Positions 18,161 through 26,708 of a DNA stretch of 41,262 nt are shown in pieces (position 1 is the stretch's first letter; each line of letters opens with the position of its first letter). The notes under the pieces are model-generated. The model made no database searches, was not told the DNA's origin, and saw only the letters and a list, made by a program, of their open reading frames with translations. The DNA is from Azonexaceae bacterium (lineage in GTDB: Bacteria; Pseudomonadota; Gammaproteobacteria; Burkholderiales; Rhodocyclaceae), in the NCBI GenBank assembly GCA_009469675.1, contig SSSZ01000032.1:1-41262 (forward strand), in the 5' to 3' direction. A program made the translations under genes and the position numbers.

Positions 18161-18616
18161 TCAGCGGGTGACGCGGGTTTCCCCTCGGCCGGACAGCAGC
18201 CGGACCCGGTCGCCGGCGCGGAACTCGTTGGGGTCGCCTTCCTGGACGATGGCGAGCATCTGGCCGCTGTCGAGGCGGACGGTGATTTCCATGGCCTGTT
18301 TGGTGGTGGCGCCTTCTTCGATGGCGTGGCCGGCGACGGCACCGGCGACGGCGCCGATCACGGTGCCGACGATGGCGCCCTTGCCGCGGCCGACGTTGCT
18401 GCCGGCGACGCCGCCGACGACGGCGCCGGCCGTGCTGCCGACGCCGGACTTGGTGCCTTCCAGGGTGACTTCCCGGACCGATTCGACGACGCCCTGGCGG
18501 ACGGTCATTTCGGAACGGGCCTGGTCGCGGCTATAGACGTTGCCGGATTTGCTGCTGGCGCAGCCGGCGAGCGCCAGGGCCGCGAGGCTGGCGGCGATCA
18601 GGGTGTTCAATTTCAA
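18161..18616 (-). CDS. SlyB/Pcp-like outer membrane lipoprotein with glycine-zipper 2TM domain
   Basis: The 151-residue precursor has a lipoprotein signal ending LALAGC (lipid-modified C19), a beta-rich stretch (MTVRQGVVESVREVTL), then a glycine-zipper segment (TAGAVVGGVAGSNVGRGKGA, IVGTVIGAVAGAVAGHAI) and a C-terminal domain. SlyB-type proteins stabilise the outer membrane under stress. The start is a TTG at 18616, preceded by AAGGAG, since no ATG lies at the N-terminus; the frame extends upstream into the kinase gene but without a signal. It lies 10 bp behind the PfkB-type kinase gene. Confidence 0.85.
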   Translation of the reverse strand: MKLNTLIAASLAALALAGCASSKSGNVYSRDQARSEMTVRQGVVESVREVTLEGTKSGVGSTAGAVVGGVAGSNVGRGKGAIVGTVIGAVAGAVAGHAIEEGATTKQAMEITVRLDSGQMLAIVQEGDPNEFRAGDRVRLLSGRGETRVTR

Positions 18617-18626
18617 AGACTTCTCC

Positions 18627-19562
18627 TTACCAAGGGGTGTTGCCGAAGGCGCGCCGATAACGTTGGGCGATTTCGTCGCGGCTTGGCCGGTGGTTCTGGC
18701 CGCCGCGGTGGGCGATCTTGATGGCGCCCAGGACGGCGGCCAGCCGGCCCGTGGTCGGCCAGTCGAAACCCTGGGCGATGCCGTAGAGAAGGCCGGCCCG
18801 GTAGGCGTCGCCGCAGCCCGTGGGGTCCACCACGTCCTCTGCTTCAACGCAGGGGATGTCAAACCGTTGACCGCCGGCGTAGATTTCCGACCCCGCGCCA
18901 CCCTTGGTGACGATCAAAGCCTTCACTTCGGCGGCCAGGTGTTCGATGCTGCGGCCGGTGCGGTCGGAGAGCAGTTTGGCCTCGTAGTCGTTGAAGCAGG
19001 CGTAGTCCGCCAGGCGCATGAAGTCGAGGAGTTCGTCGCCGCTGAACATGGGCATGCCCTGGCCCGGGTCGAAGATGAAAGGGATGCCGGCGGCGGCAAA
19101 GTCGCGGGCGTGCTGCAGCATGCCTTCGCGTCCGTCGGGGGCGACGATGCCGAGACTGGCGTCCGGGGCGTGGTCCACCTTGTTGAGGTGGGAAAAGCTC
19201 ATGGCCCCGGGGTGGAAGGCGGTGATCTGGTTGTCGTCGAGGTCGGTGGTGATGAAAGCCTGGGCGGTGAAGCTGCCGGGTACGTGGCGCACATGGGTGG
19301 CCGGCAGGCCAAGCTGGTCGAGGCGGGCCAGGTAGGCCGGGGCGTCGTCGCCGACGGTGGCCATGATGAGCGGGTCGCCGTCGAGGAGCTTGAGGTTGTA
19401 GGCGATATTGCCGGCGCAACCCCCGAATTCGCGGCGCATTTCCGGCACCAGGAAGGCGACGTTCAGGATGTGGATCTGTTCCGGCAGGATGTGGTTCTTG
19501 AAGCGGTCCGGAAAGACCATGATGTTGTCGAAGGCGAGGGAGCCGCAGATGAGGGTGGACAT
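18627..19562 (-). CDS. PfkB-family carbohydrate/adenosine kinase
   Basis: This 311-residue ribokinase-fold kinase has the N-terminal GGCAGNIAYNLKLLD substrate signature and the C-terminal DPTGCGDAYRAGL signature, whose GCGD aspartate is the catalytic base. It resembles the bacterial adenosine/sugar kinase group; the substrate cannot be fixed from sequence. It follows the DUF3426 gene by 12 bp and precedes the slyB-like gene by 10 bp, so it is inside the operon. No clear ribosome-binding site precedes its ATG. Confidence 0.88.
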   Translation of the reverse strand: MSTLICGSLAFDNIMVFPDRFKNHILPEQIHILNVAFLVPEMRREFGGCAGNIAYNLKLLDGDPLIMATVGDDAPAYLARLDQLGLPATHVRHVPGSFTAQAFITTDLDDNQITAFHPGAMSFSHLNKVDHAPDASLGIVAPDGREGMLQHARDFAAAGIPFIFDPGQGMPMFSGDELLDFMRLADYACFNDYEAKLLSDRTGRSIEHLAAEVKALIVTKGGAGSEIYAGGQRFDIPCVEAEDVVDPTGCGDAYRAGLLYGIAQGFDWPTTGRLAAVLGAIKIAHRGGQNHRPSRDEIAQRYRRAFGNTPW

Positions 19563-19574
19563 GGCAGGGGGCGA

Positions 19575-20675
19575 TCAGGGGTAGAAGACGTAAAGGCGGT
19601 AGCCGGCGGCGCCGACTTCCTTGGCCTCGATCCACAGGCGCAGGCTGGCTTCGCTGGTGGCGGCGAAGGCCAGGGGGTCGGCCTGGGGCGGCAGGTAGTC
19701 GGCGGCGTGGAGGATGCGGCGGGCGACGACGGCGTCCCGCGGGTCGGTGAGGGTCAATTCGAGGGCGGGCCAGGACTGGGGGTGGGCGGCACGGTTGCGC
19801 AGGGTGGCGGTGAGGATGAGAAGGCCGCGGCCGGCGTCGGCCTGGAGATCGGAGGCCTCGATGCTGACCAGGTCGGGAATGCGGGGCAGGGGGACGGTCA
19901 TGCCCAGGGCGTCGAAGGCGCCGAGGGCGGCCGGCAGGCGCTGCACCAGTTCGGTCCGGTAGTGGCCGGCCAACTGGGCGGCCAGGGCAAGGCCGAGGAA
20001 AAGGGCAGCGAGGACAAAGGGCCAGACGGGTTTGCGGGGCGTTTCGGCGGCCAGGCCGGCGAGCGGGCTGGCCGCCAGCGTACCGGCGGCCCAGCGGTTG
20101 TAGCCCGGGGCTTCGGCGAGTTCCCGGGCGGCGACCAGTCCGGCCTGGCGGGCGGCCTGGGTCGATTCCTCCGGAGATTCTTCGCTGGGCGCCGTTTCCT
20201 CTGCTGACGCAGCTGGAAGGGAGGCCGCGTCTTCAGTTTGAGCGGGCGTGGCGGCCGGCCGAATCTCGGATTCGGGTTCTTCGGGCCAGGACAGGCCGGC
20301 AGGTTCCGGCGCTTCGGGTTCCGGTGCCGTGGCATCCGGGGCCTCGAACTCGGACGCCGCAGAGGCCGGAGCTTCTCCTGCTAGCGCTTCCCCGGGCGAG
20401 GATGGGGTCGGGGTCTCAGCCGAAGTTTCGGCCAAGGTCTCGGCGGGTCGCGCCGCGTCGCCCGTCGGTGCTGGGTTGGCCTGGGGGCCCGCCGCGGGGG
20501 GGCGTTGCGGGAGTGTTGGCAGGCCCGCCGCCGGGGCCGGGCTTTCGTCGACCAGGCTTTCGAGGGCGTTGAAAATGGAATGGCATTGGCCGCAGCGCAC
20601 CTTGCCGGCACGGATGCGCAACTGTTCGGGGGTGATGCGGAAAACCGTGCCGCAGATCGGGCAGGCGGTGCGCAT
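19575..20675 (-). CDS. Zinc-ribbon and DUF3426 domain membrane protein
   Basis: The 366-residue protein begins with an MJ0042-type zinc ribbon (C5, C8, C28, C31). A long acidic/alanine/proline-rich linker of about 150 residues follows, then one transmembrane helix (WPFVLAALFLGLALAAQLAG) and a C-terminal DUF3426 domain (LTATLRNRAAHPQSWPALEL onward). Function is unknown. The gene recurs beside prmA and accBC in betaproteobacteria, which suggests a conserved role. Its ATG overlaps the prmA stop, indicating coupled translation. Confidence 0.88.
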   Translation of the reverse strand: MRTACPICGTVFRITPEQLRIRAGKVRCGQCHSIFNALESLVDESPAPAAGLPTLPQRPPAAGPQANPAPTGDAARPAETLAETSAETPTPSSPGEALAGEAPASAASEFEAPDATAPEPEAPEPAGLSWPEEPESEIRPAATPAQTEDAASLPAASAEETAPSEESPEESTQAARQAGLVAARELAEAPGYNRWAAGTLAASPLAGLAAETPRKPVWPFVLAALFLGLALAAQLAGHYRTELVQRLPAALGAFDALGMTVPLPRIPDLVSIEASDLQADAGRGLLILTATLRNRAAHPQSWPALELTLTDPRDAVVARRILHAADYLPPQADPLAFAATSEASLRLWIEAKEVGAAGYRLYVFYP

Positions 20676-21565
20676 CAGGCTTTCGTCCCGGTCAGGCAGA
20701 CCCAGCCTTCCCGGGTGTCGGCGACGGCCAGGGGAAGCCAGGCGGAGTAAAGGCCGATGATTTCGGCGGCCTGCTCGGCGAGGATGCCCGACAGCGCCAG
20801 TTTGCCACCCCGCCGGACATGGGCGCAGATAGCGGGAGCGAGTACCCGCAGCGGGTTGGAGAGGATATTGGCCACGACGAGATCATACTCCCCCGCCACC
20901 GGTGCGGCGGAATCGGCGAAGATCGCCGCGACCCCATTCCGTTCGGCATTGGCGCGGGCGGCCTCGACGGCCTGGGGGTCGATGTCGACTCCGGCGACGC
21001 GGCCGGCTCCCAGGCGGGCCGCGGCGATGGCCAGGATGCCCGAGCCGCAGCCGTAGTCGAGCACGGTGCAGTCCGGCGTGACGGCCTGTTCCAGCCATTC
21101 CAGGCAAAGGCGGGTAGTGGGGTGGGAGCCGGTGCCGAAGGCCATGCCGGGGTCGAGGACCAGGCTGATCGCGGCGGGATCCGGCGCCTCGTGCCAGGAC
21201 GGCACGATCCACAGGCGCTGGGAAACCCGGATGGGGTCGAACTGCGACTGGGTGAGCTGGACCCAATTCTGCTCGGCGATGGCATCGACCGCGAAGGCGG
21301 GAACGGCAGCCAGCCCGGCGGCGCGACTGGCGGCACCCAGAAGCGCCGGTACGTCGGCGTCCGCTGCCAGCAGTGCGACGATGCGCGAATGCGCCCAGCC
21401 CGGCGTGGCGATCGAACCGGGTTCGCCGAACTGCGGCTGTTCCTGCGGCGTGCCGGCGTCGGCATCCTCGATACTGGCCGACAGTGCCCCGGCTTCCAGC
21501 AGGGCATCGCACAACGACTCGGCGTGGGCCGCGTCGCTGAGGAAGGAAACGCTCAGCCAGGCCAT
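20675..21565 (-). CDS. prmA: Ribosomal protein L11 methyltransferase PrmA
   Basis: PrmA trimethylates ribosomal protein L11 at lysines and the N-terminus using SAM. The 296 residues have an N-terminal L11-recognition domain and a C-terminal Rossmann domain with VLDYGCGSGILAIAAARLGA (motif I), GVDIDPQA and the VVANILSNPL motif typical of PrmA, plus FGTGSHPTTRLCLEWLE just before it. It sits 73 bp after accC, and its end overlaps the DUF3426 start. Confidence 0.96.
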   Translation of the reverse strand: MAWLSVSFLSDAAHAESLCDALLEAGALSASIEDADAGTPQEQPQFGEPGSIATPGWAHSRIVALLAADADVPALLGAASRAAGLAAVPAFAVDAIAEQNWVQLTQSQFDPIRVSQRLWIVPSWHEAPDPAAISLVLDPGMAFGTGSHPTTRLCLEWLEQAVTPDCTVLDYGCGSGILAIAAARLGAGRVAGVDIDPQAVEAARANAERNGVAAIFADSAAPVAGEYDLVVANILSNPLRVLAPAICAHVRRGGKLALSGILAEQAAEIIGLYSAWLPLAVADTREGWVCLTGTKA

Positions 21566-21638
21566 CGGGCCGGTCGCGGGAGGGACGCTGCCCCCGCGGC
21601 AGGCGAAGGGTGGGAGGGGCGGGGCAAAAAGGCCATGG

Positions 21639-23000
21639 TCAGGCCTTGACCTCGCCCTTCTGGGCCAGCTTTTGCTCGAGGTAATGGATGCTGGTGCCGC
21701 CTTCGATGAAGCGGGCGTCGTGCATCAATTCCTGGTGCAGGGCGATGTTGGTCTTGATCCCTTCGATCCCCATTTCCGACAGGGCGATGCGCATGCGGCG
21801 GATGGCCTGGTCGCGGGTGTCGCCGTAGGCGATCACCTTGGCCACCATCGAGTCGTAGTGGGAAGGCACCGTATAACCCTGGTAAATGTGGGTGTCGACC
21901 CGGATGCCGGGGCCGCCCGGGGGGTGATAGGAGCTGATCTTGCCGGGAGAGGGGACGAAAGTGAAGGGATCTTCGGCGTTAATGCGGCATTCGATGGCGT
22001 GACCGCGGAACGAGATGTCCTTCTGCCGGAAGCGCAACTTTTCCCCGGCGGCGATGCGGATTTGTTCCTGCACGATGTCCACGCCGGTGATGGCCTCGGT
22101 CACCGGATGCTCGACCTGAACCCGGGTATTCATCTCGATGAAGAAGAATTCGCCGTTTTCGTAAAGGAACTCGAAGGTGCCGGCGCCACGGTAGCCGATC
22201 TTGCGGCAGGCATCGGCGCAACGGTCGCCGATGCGGGAAATGAGCCGGGCAGGAATGAGCGGGGCTGGCGCCTCTTCGATCACCTTCTGGTGCCGGCGCT
22301 GCATCGAACAATCGCGCTCGCCGAGATAGACGGCGTTCTTGTGCTGGTCGGAAAGCACCTGGATTTCGACGTGGCGGGGGTTCTCCAGATACTTTTCCAT
22401 GTACACCATGGGGTTGCCGAAGGCGCTGGCGGCCTCCTGGCGGGTCATCTGGACGGCGTTGACCAGTGCCGCCTCGGTGTGGACGACGCGCATGCCGCGC
22501 CCGCCGCCGCCGCCGGCCGCCTTGATGATTACCGGATAGCCGATGGCGCGAGCGATGCGGACGATCTCCTTGGGATCGTCCTCGGGCAAGGCGCCGTCGG
22601 AACCTGGCACGCAGGGAACGCCGGCTTCCTTCATGGCGTCTTTGGCGCACACCTTGTCGCCCATCAGGCGGATCGTATCGGCCCGGGGGCCGATGAAGAC
22701 AAAGCCTGAGGATTCGACCCGCTCGGCGAAATCGGCGTTTTCCGACAGGAAGCCGTAGCCCGGGTGGATGGCCTGGGAGTCGGTGACTTCGGCCGCTGAG
22801 ATGATGGCCGGGATGTTGAGGTAGCTCTGGGCCGACGGGGCCGGGCCGATGCACACCGATTCGTCGGCGAGCTTGACGTATTTGGCCTCGCGGTCGGCCT
22901 CGGAGTGGACGACGACGGTCTTGATACCCAGTTCCCGGCAGGCCCGCTGGACGCGGAGGGCGATTTCGCCCCGGTTGGCGATGAGGATCTTGTCAAACAT
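21639..23000 (-). CDS. accC: Biotin carboxylase subunit of acetyl-CoA carboxylase, AccC
   Basis: AccC carboxylates biotin on BCCP using ATP and bicarbonate, the first half-reaction of fatty-acid synthesis. The 453 residues are full-length and include the ATP-grasp glycine loop [12 protein letters not shown], the [15 protein letters not shown] block, and the active-site [16 protein letters not shown]. The ATG at 23000 has GGAG eight bases upstream. A copy of its own first codons lies about 120 bp upstream, just after accB, and a short frame starting there ends inside the accC start (ATGTTTGA). Confidence 0.98.
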   Translation of the reverse strand: MFDKILIANRGEIALRVQRACRELGIKTVVVHSEADREAKYVKLADESVCIGPAPSAQSYLNIPAIISAAEVTDSQAIHPGYGFLSENADFAERVESSGFVFIGPRADTIRLMGDKVCAKDAMKEAGVPCVPGSDGALPEDDPKEIVRIARAIGYPVIIKAAGGGGGRGMRVVHTEAALVNAVQMTRQEAASAFGNPMVYMEKYLENPRHVEIQVLSDQHKNAVYLGERDCSMQRRHQKVIEEAPAPLIPARLISRIGDRCADACRKIGYRGAGTFEFLYENGEFFFIEMNTRVQVEHPVTEAITGVDIVQEQIRIAAGEKLRFRQKDISFRGHAIECRINAEDPFTFVPSPGKISSYHPPGGPGIRVDTHIYQGYTVPSHYDSMVAKVIAYGDTRDQAIRRMRIALSEMGIEGIKTNIALHQELMHDARFIEGGTSIHYLEQKLAQKGEVKA

Positions 23001-23121
23001 GGGTGGTCTCCGGAGCGAAATTGCCCTTGTGGCTTGCCGCCACCGCGCAATTTGGCTGCGCCGCTGCGCCGCCGGCCGGCGGCTGGTCGCCCCGGGTGGC
23101 GATGAGGATTTTGTCGAACAT
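22993..23121 (-). pseudogene. Duplicated accC 5' end forming a 42-codon frame
   Basis: Starting at an ATG at 23121, the first 11 codons read [11 protein letters not shown], against [11 protein letters not shown] for accC, with nearly the same DNA. The frame then diverges into an alanine-rich tail and stops at a TGA inside the accC start codon region. It looks like a partial duplication or an insertion that copied the start of accC into the accB-accC spacer. Translation of it could affect accC by coupling. It is unlikely to be a functional protein. Confidence 0.7.
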
Positions 23122-23126
23122 GGCGA

Positions 23127-23582
23127 TCAGCCGATGATGAACAGCGGCTCGCCGAATTCGACCGGCTGGCCGTTCTCGACCAGGATGGCCTTGACTACGC
23201 CGGACGCGTCGGCTTCGATTTCGTTGAGCAGCTTCATCGCTTCGATGATGCATAGGGTTTCGCCCTGCTTGACCGTCTGGCCGACCTGCACGAAAGCGTC
23301 GGCGCCGGGCGAGGGCGAACGGTAGAAGGTACCGACCATGGGCGACTTGACGGTGTGGCCTTCCGGCAGGTCGTCCTCGTCGTCGAGATCGACACTGCTG
23401 CTGCCGGCCGGAGCCGCCGGTGCGGCCGGCATGGCCATGGGGACGTAGTGCTGCATGCCCTGGGCCGGCGCCCCGTAGTGTTTGGCAATGCGGACCTTTT
23501 CTTCGCCTTCGGTGACTTCCAGTTCGGAAATGCCCGATTCCTGGACGAGGTCGATAAGTTTCTTCAGCTTGCGCAGATCCAT
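23127..23582 (-). CDS. accB: Biotin carboxyl carrier protein of acetyl-CoA carboxylase, AccB
   Basis: BCCP carries the biotin that is carboxylated by AccC and then delivers CO2 to acetyl-CoA. The 151 residues have an N-terminal domain ([20 protein letters not shown]), a flexible alanine/proline-rich linker, and the C-terminal biotinyl domain with the biotinylated lysine K117 in EAMKLLNEI. Neighbours are aroQ upstream (about 55 bp) and accC downstream, the standard accBC order. Its distance to accC has been increased by a duplicated fragment. Confidence 0.98.
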   Translation of the reverse strand: MDLRKLKKLIDLVQESGISELEVTEGEEKVRIAKHYGAPAQGMQHYVPMAMPAAPAAPAGSSSVDLDDEDDLPEGHTVKSPMVGTFYRSPSPGADAFVQVGQTVKQGETLCIIEAMKLLNEIEADASGVVKAILVENGQPVEFGEPLFIIG

Positions 23583-23637
23583 GGTTTTTCCCTTCTAATT
23601 TGCGTAATTTGGACGCAATTGGCCGCTTGGTTGCGGC

Positions 23638-24117
23638 TTAATCGGTATTGAGCTTGTTCAGCAGGTATTCCAGGGCCAACAAATAGCCGTCGTGGCCGAG
23701 TCCCGAAATTACCCCGACCGCCAGGTCGGAAAAATAGGAGTGATGGCGGAAGGGTTCGCGAGCATACACATTGGACAGGTGTACCTCGACGAAAGGAATG
23801 GCGACCGCTGCCAGGGCGTCCCGCAGGGCGACGCTGGTATGGGTATAGGCCGCCGGATTGATGATGATGGCCCGCACATCCTGGTCCCGGGCGGCGTGGA
23901 TGCGCTCGATGAGCGCACCTTCGTGGTTGCTCTGGAATGTCTGGAGCTCGACGCCGGATGCCTCGGCCAGGCGGGCCAGGGCGAGATTGATGTCGTTGAG
24001 CGTCAAGCGCCCGTAATGCTCGGGTTCGCGGGTGCCGAGAAGGTTCAGGTTCGGTCCGTGAAGAATAAGGACACGCTTCTTTTCGGCCTGCTTGGAAGTG
24101 CTTTTTTGCCTCTTCAT
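23638..24117 (-). CDS. aroQ: Type II 3-dehydroquinate dehydratase AroQ
   Basis: AroQ dehydrates 3-dehydroquinate to 3-dehydroshikimate in the shikimate pathway. The 159 residues contain [16 protein letters not shown] with the catalytic arginine and tyrosine, [30 protein letters not shown] and the catalytic-histidine region VEVHLSN. The N-terminus is 10 or so residues longer than usual and very lysine-rich ([15 protein letters not shown]), so the true start is uncertain. In the upstream spacer the decamer ATGGCTGCAA occurs twice, 21 bp apart, once over the start codon. Confidence 0.95.
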   Translation of the reverse strand: MKRQKSTSKQAEKKRVLILHGPNLNLLGTREPEHYGRLTLNDINLALARLAEASGVELQTFQSNHEGALIERIHAARDQDVRAIIINPAAYTHTSVALRDALAAVAIPFVEVHLSNVYAREPFRHHSYFSDLAVGVISGLGHDGYLLALEYLLNKLNTD

Positions 24118-24168
24118 GGCTGCAAGTTTGCCGCAAATGGCTGCAACTTGTCCAGTCTTACACTGGCC

Positions 24169-24711
24169 TCAGGGTTGCGTTAGCTGGCCGATCAGGCGCT
24201 CCGCCTCGGCTTCGTCGATGGCCCCCAGGCGCAGATGTCGCGGGCGTCCTGAGGCGTCGAAGGTGACCGTGAACGGCAGCGCGTTGCGGTTGTTTCCAAG
24301 TTTTGCCATCAGTCCCGTGGCGCCGTCGGAACCGAGGAGGATGGGATAGCTTAGCTCCATTTTTCCCGAGAATGCTCTGACGTTGCTGTCCGTATCGGCG
24401 GCGATGCCGACAAATTGAACTTCCGGGTGCCGTTTCTGCAGGCGGGAGAACCCGGGCATTTCAGCCAGGCAGGGCGGGCACCAGGTGGCCCAGAAATTGA
24501 CGACCAGGGGTTTGCCCCGCCACCGCGCCAGGGTGACGGGATGGCCGTCGAGGTCGGGAAAAGGCTGGTCGAAGAGTTGCTCCACGGCCTGTTCGCCTGC
24601 GGCACCGGTTGGCGGCGCGCCGGAAAAAGAGCCGGAGGCCAGCATGCCGGCCAGGAACGCACCCAGGGTCAGGGCCACCACGCCACCGGTCATGAACCAG
24701 CGTTGGCTCAT
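24169..24711 (-). CDS. TlpA-type thiol:disulfide oxidoreductase
   Basis: The 180 residues have an N-terminal membrane anchor (VVALTLGAFLAGMLASG) and a periplasmic thioredoxin-fold domain with active site WCPPC in NFWATWCPPCLAEM. TlpA/ResA proteins reduce disulfides, often for cytochrome c or oxidase copper-site maturation, which would fit the oxidase cluster 2.5 kb away; that link is inference. The ATG overlaps the upstream gene's stop (ATGA), so the two are coupled. Confidence 0.92.
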   Translation of the reverse strand: MSQRWFMTGGVVALTLGAFLAGMLASGSFSGAPPTGAAGEQAVEQLFDQPFPDLDGHPVTLARWRGKPLVVNFWATWCPPCLAEMPGFSRLQKRHPEVQFVGIAADTDSNVRAFSGKMELSYPILLGSDGATGLMAKLGNNRNALPFTVTFDASGRPRHLRLGAIDEAEAERLIGQLTQP

Positions 24712-25310
24712 CGGGGGCGAGTCTCGGCGACGAGGGCGGCGACGGCGTCGAGACGGGCCCGTTCCCGGGGGCGGCCGTCGCGCTGCTTGAAGTTCATACG
24801 TTCCAGGGTGGGCGGAAAAATCACCAGGTTGGCGTCGGCCTCCTCCGTGGGGACGACCAGAACGGCTTCCGCCCGGTCGTTGCGCGGCTCGGCGTGGCTG
24901 AAATCGATGCCGCGGTTGAGGAGGAATATTTCGACCTCCTTGGCGCTGTCGGCGAAAAGGAGGATGTCGATATTGGAATGGGGGCCGGCCGTGCCCTCGA
25001 GTACCGATCCGGTCAGGTAAGGGCGGAAATCCGCCAACAGTTCCATCAGTTCGAGGGCGGTCTGGCGCAGGTCGTACAGCAGTTCGGCGTGTTCTTCGTC
25101 CTGGTACAGGCTGCGGTAGGCGCGCAGTTCGGCCTCCACCTCGGCGTTGTCGGGGTATGCCGTGTGTGCGGGCAGGCCGAGCTGGCGGGCGGCCTTGCGT
25201 TTGGCGAGATGAAAGTCGGCGATGCCGTCCTCGGCCATCAGACGGGCTGCGGCAGTGGCGATGCTGGCGCGGGTGCCGGCCAGTTGTCGCGGACGTTCCG
25301 GGCGGGGCAT
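24708..25310 (-). CDS. Nucleotidyltransferase-like protein of unknown function
   Basis: The 200 residues fall into an N-terminal helical region with many basic residues and a C-terminal half with YLTGSVLEGTAGPHSNIDILLF. The GS-x-n-G and NIDIL pattern resembles the GS/DxD core of Pol-beta-type nucleotidyltransferases, but here the first acidic position reads N-I-D, so activity is doubtful. I chose the ATG at 25310, with GGAG eight bases upstream; a TTG at 25325 would add five codons. It is translationally coupled to tlpA and divergent from mpl over 51 bp. Confidence 0.6.
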   Translation of the reverse strand: MPRPERPRQLAGTRASIATAAARLMAEDGIADFHLAKRKAARQLGLPAHTAYPDNAEVEAELRAYRSLYQDEEHAELLYDLRQTALELMELLADFRPYLTGSVLEGTAGPHSNIDILLFADSAKEVEIFLLNRGIDFSHAEPRNDRAEAVLVVPTEEADANLVIFPPTLERMNFKQRDGRPRERARLDAVAALVAETRPR

Positions 25311-25361
25311 GGGGCGCTCCGTCAAGGTAGAATCGGTCCCATTCTAACGGGTCTTTGTCTC

Positions 25362-26708
25362 ATGCACATTCACATTCTCGGTATCTGCGGCACCTTCATG
25401 GGCGGGGTCGCCCAATTGGCTCGGGCGGCCGGTCATCGGGTCACCGGTTGCGACGCCAATGTCTATCCTCCCATGAGCGATCAGCTGCGGGGTGCCGGCG
25501 TCGACCTGATCGAGGGCTACGGCCCCGACCAACTGGCGCTGAAGCCCGATTGCTACGTCGTCGGCAATGCCATATCCCGCGGTAACCCGCTGCTTGAAGC
25601 GATCCTCGACCAGGGCCTGGCCTACGTTTCCGGGCCGCAGTGGCTGGCCGAGAACGTGCTTCAAGGGCGCTGGGTGCTGGGGGTGGCGGGTACCCACGGC
25701 AAGACGACGACCAGTTCGATGCTCGCCTGGATATTGCAGGATGCCGGCCTCGAACCGGGCTTCCTGATCGGCGGCGTGCCGATGAATTTCGGCGTCTCGG
25801 CGCGCCTGGGGGAGACCCCCTTTTTCGTCATCGAGGCCGACGAATACGATACCGCCTTCTGCGACAAGCGATCCAAGTTCGTCCACTACCGCCCGCGAAC
25901 GCTGGTGCTCAATAACTTGGAGTTCGATCATGCCGATATCTTTCCCGATCTGGCGGCGATCGAGACGCAATTTCACCATTTGGTGCGAACTTTGCCGGCT
26001 TCCGGGCTGGTGGTGGCCAACGCCGCCGAAGACAGCCTCCGGCGGGTTCTGGCCCGGGGCTGCTGGACCCCGGTGACCTGGTTCAACGACCCGGCCGGCT
26101 ACCGCACCGGCGGCGACGATGTGGCCGGCACTCTGGTTCTGAGCGGCGCGGAGGGCGAGATCGGCCGCGTCGCCTGGCCCCTCACCGGCGACCACAACCG
26201 GGCCAACGCTGGGGCCGCGCTGCTTGCCGCCCGGCACGTCGGCGTGCCGCTCGACAAGGGGCTGGAGGCCCTGGCCCGCTTCGAAAACGTCAAGCGGCGC
26301 ATGGAGGTGCGGGGGCAGGTGCGGGGCGTGACAGTGTACGACGATTTCGCCCACCATCCGACGGCCATCGCCACCACGGTGGCGGGTTTGCGGCGCAAGG
26401 TCGGTACGGCCCGCATCCTGGCCGTGCTCGAGCCGCGCTCCAATACCATGAAGCTGGGGGTGATGAAGAGCCAGCTGCCGCAAAGTCTGCGGGAGGCGGA
26501 CGCGGTGTATTGCTACGGCGCCCATCTCGGCTGGGACGCAGGCGACGCCTTGGCGCCCCTGGGCGCCAAGGCCATGGTGGCGGACGACCTCGATCGGCTG
26601 GTGGACAGCGTGGTCAGCGCCGCCCGCTCAGGCGATCACATTCTGGTCATGAGCAACGGCGGCTTTGGCGGCATTCACGGCAAGCTTCTCGCCCGCCTGG
26701 CCGGGTGA
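25362..26708 (+). CDS. mpl: UDP-N-acetylmuramate:L-alanyl-gamma-D-glutamyl-meso-diaminopimelate ligase Mpl
   Basis: Mpl reattaches recycled tripeptide to UDP-MurNAc in peptidoglycan recycling. The 448 residues begin MHIHILGICGTFMGGVAQLA, typical of Mpl rather than MurC. They have the Mur ligase P-loop GTHGKTTTSSM, NNLEFDHADIFPDL, and the C-terminal VYDDFAHHPTAIATTV and VLEPRSNTMKLG blocks. I chose the ATG at 25362 over the frame that continues 156 codons upstream, which is antisense to the preceding gene. Its last 81 bp overlap the end of the convergent ctaA. Confidence 0.96.
   Translation: MHIHILGICGTFMGGVAQLARAAGHRVTGCDANVYPPMSDQLRGAGVDLIEGYGPDQLALKPDCYVVGNAISRGNPLLEAILDQGLAYVSGPQWLAENVLQGRWVLGVAGTHGKTTTSSMLAWILQDAGLEPGFLIGGVPMNFGVSARLGETPFFVIEADEYDTAFCDKRSKFVHYRPRTLVLNNLEFDHADIFPDLAAIETQFHHLVRTLPASGLVVANAAEDSLRRVLARGCWTPVTWFNDPAGYRTGGDDVAGTLVLSGAEGEIGRVAWPLTGDHNRANAGAALLAARHVGVPLDKGLEALARFENVKRRMEVRGQVRGVTVYDDFAHHPTAIATTVAGLRRKVGTARILAVLEPRSNTMKLGVMKSQLPQSLREADAVYCYGAHLGWDAGDALAPLGAKAMVADDLDRLVDSVVSAARSGDHILVMSNGGFGGIHGKLLARLAG

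Noticed and set aside
18540-20207. Plus-strand frame of about 555 codons across slyB, the kinase and DUF3426 genes
   Set aside because: It crosses three verified genes on the other strand and is highly repetitive in V/G/D residues.
24116-24146. Direct repeat ATGGCTGCAA at the aroQ start as an operator
   Set aside because: Two 10-bp copies with 21-bp spacing may be a local duplication; there is no symmetry and no neighbouring regulator to support binding.
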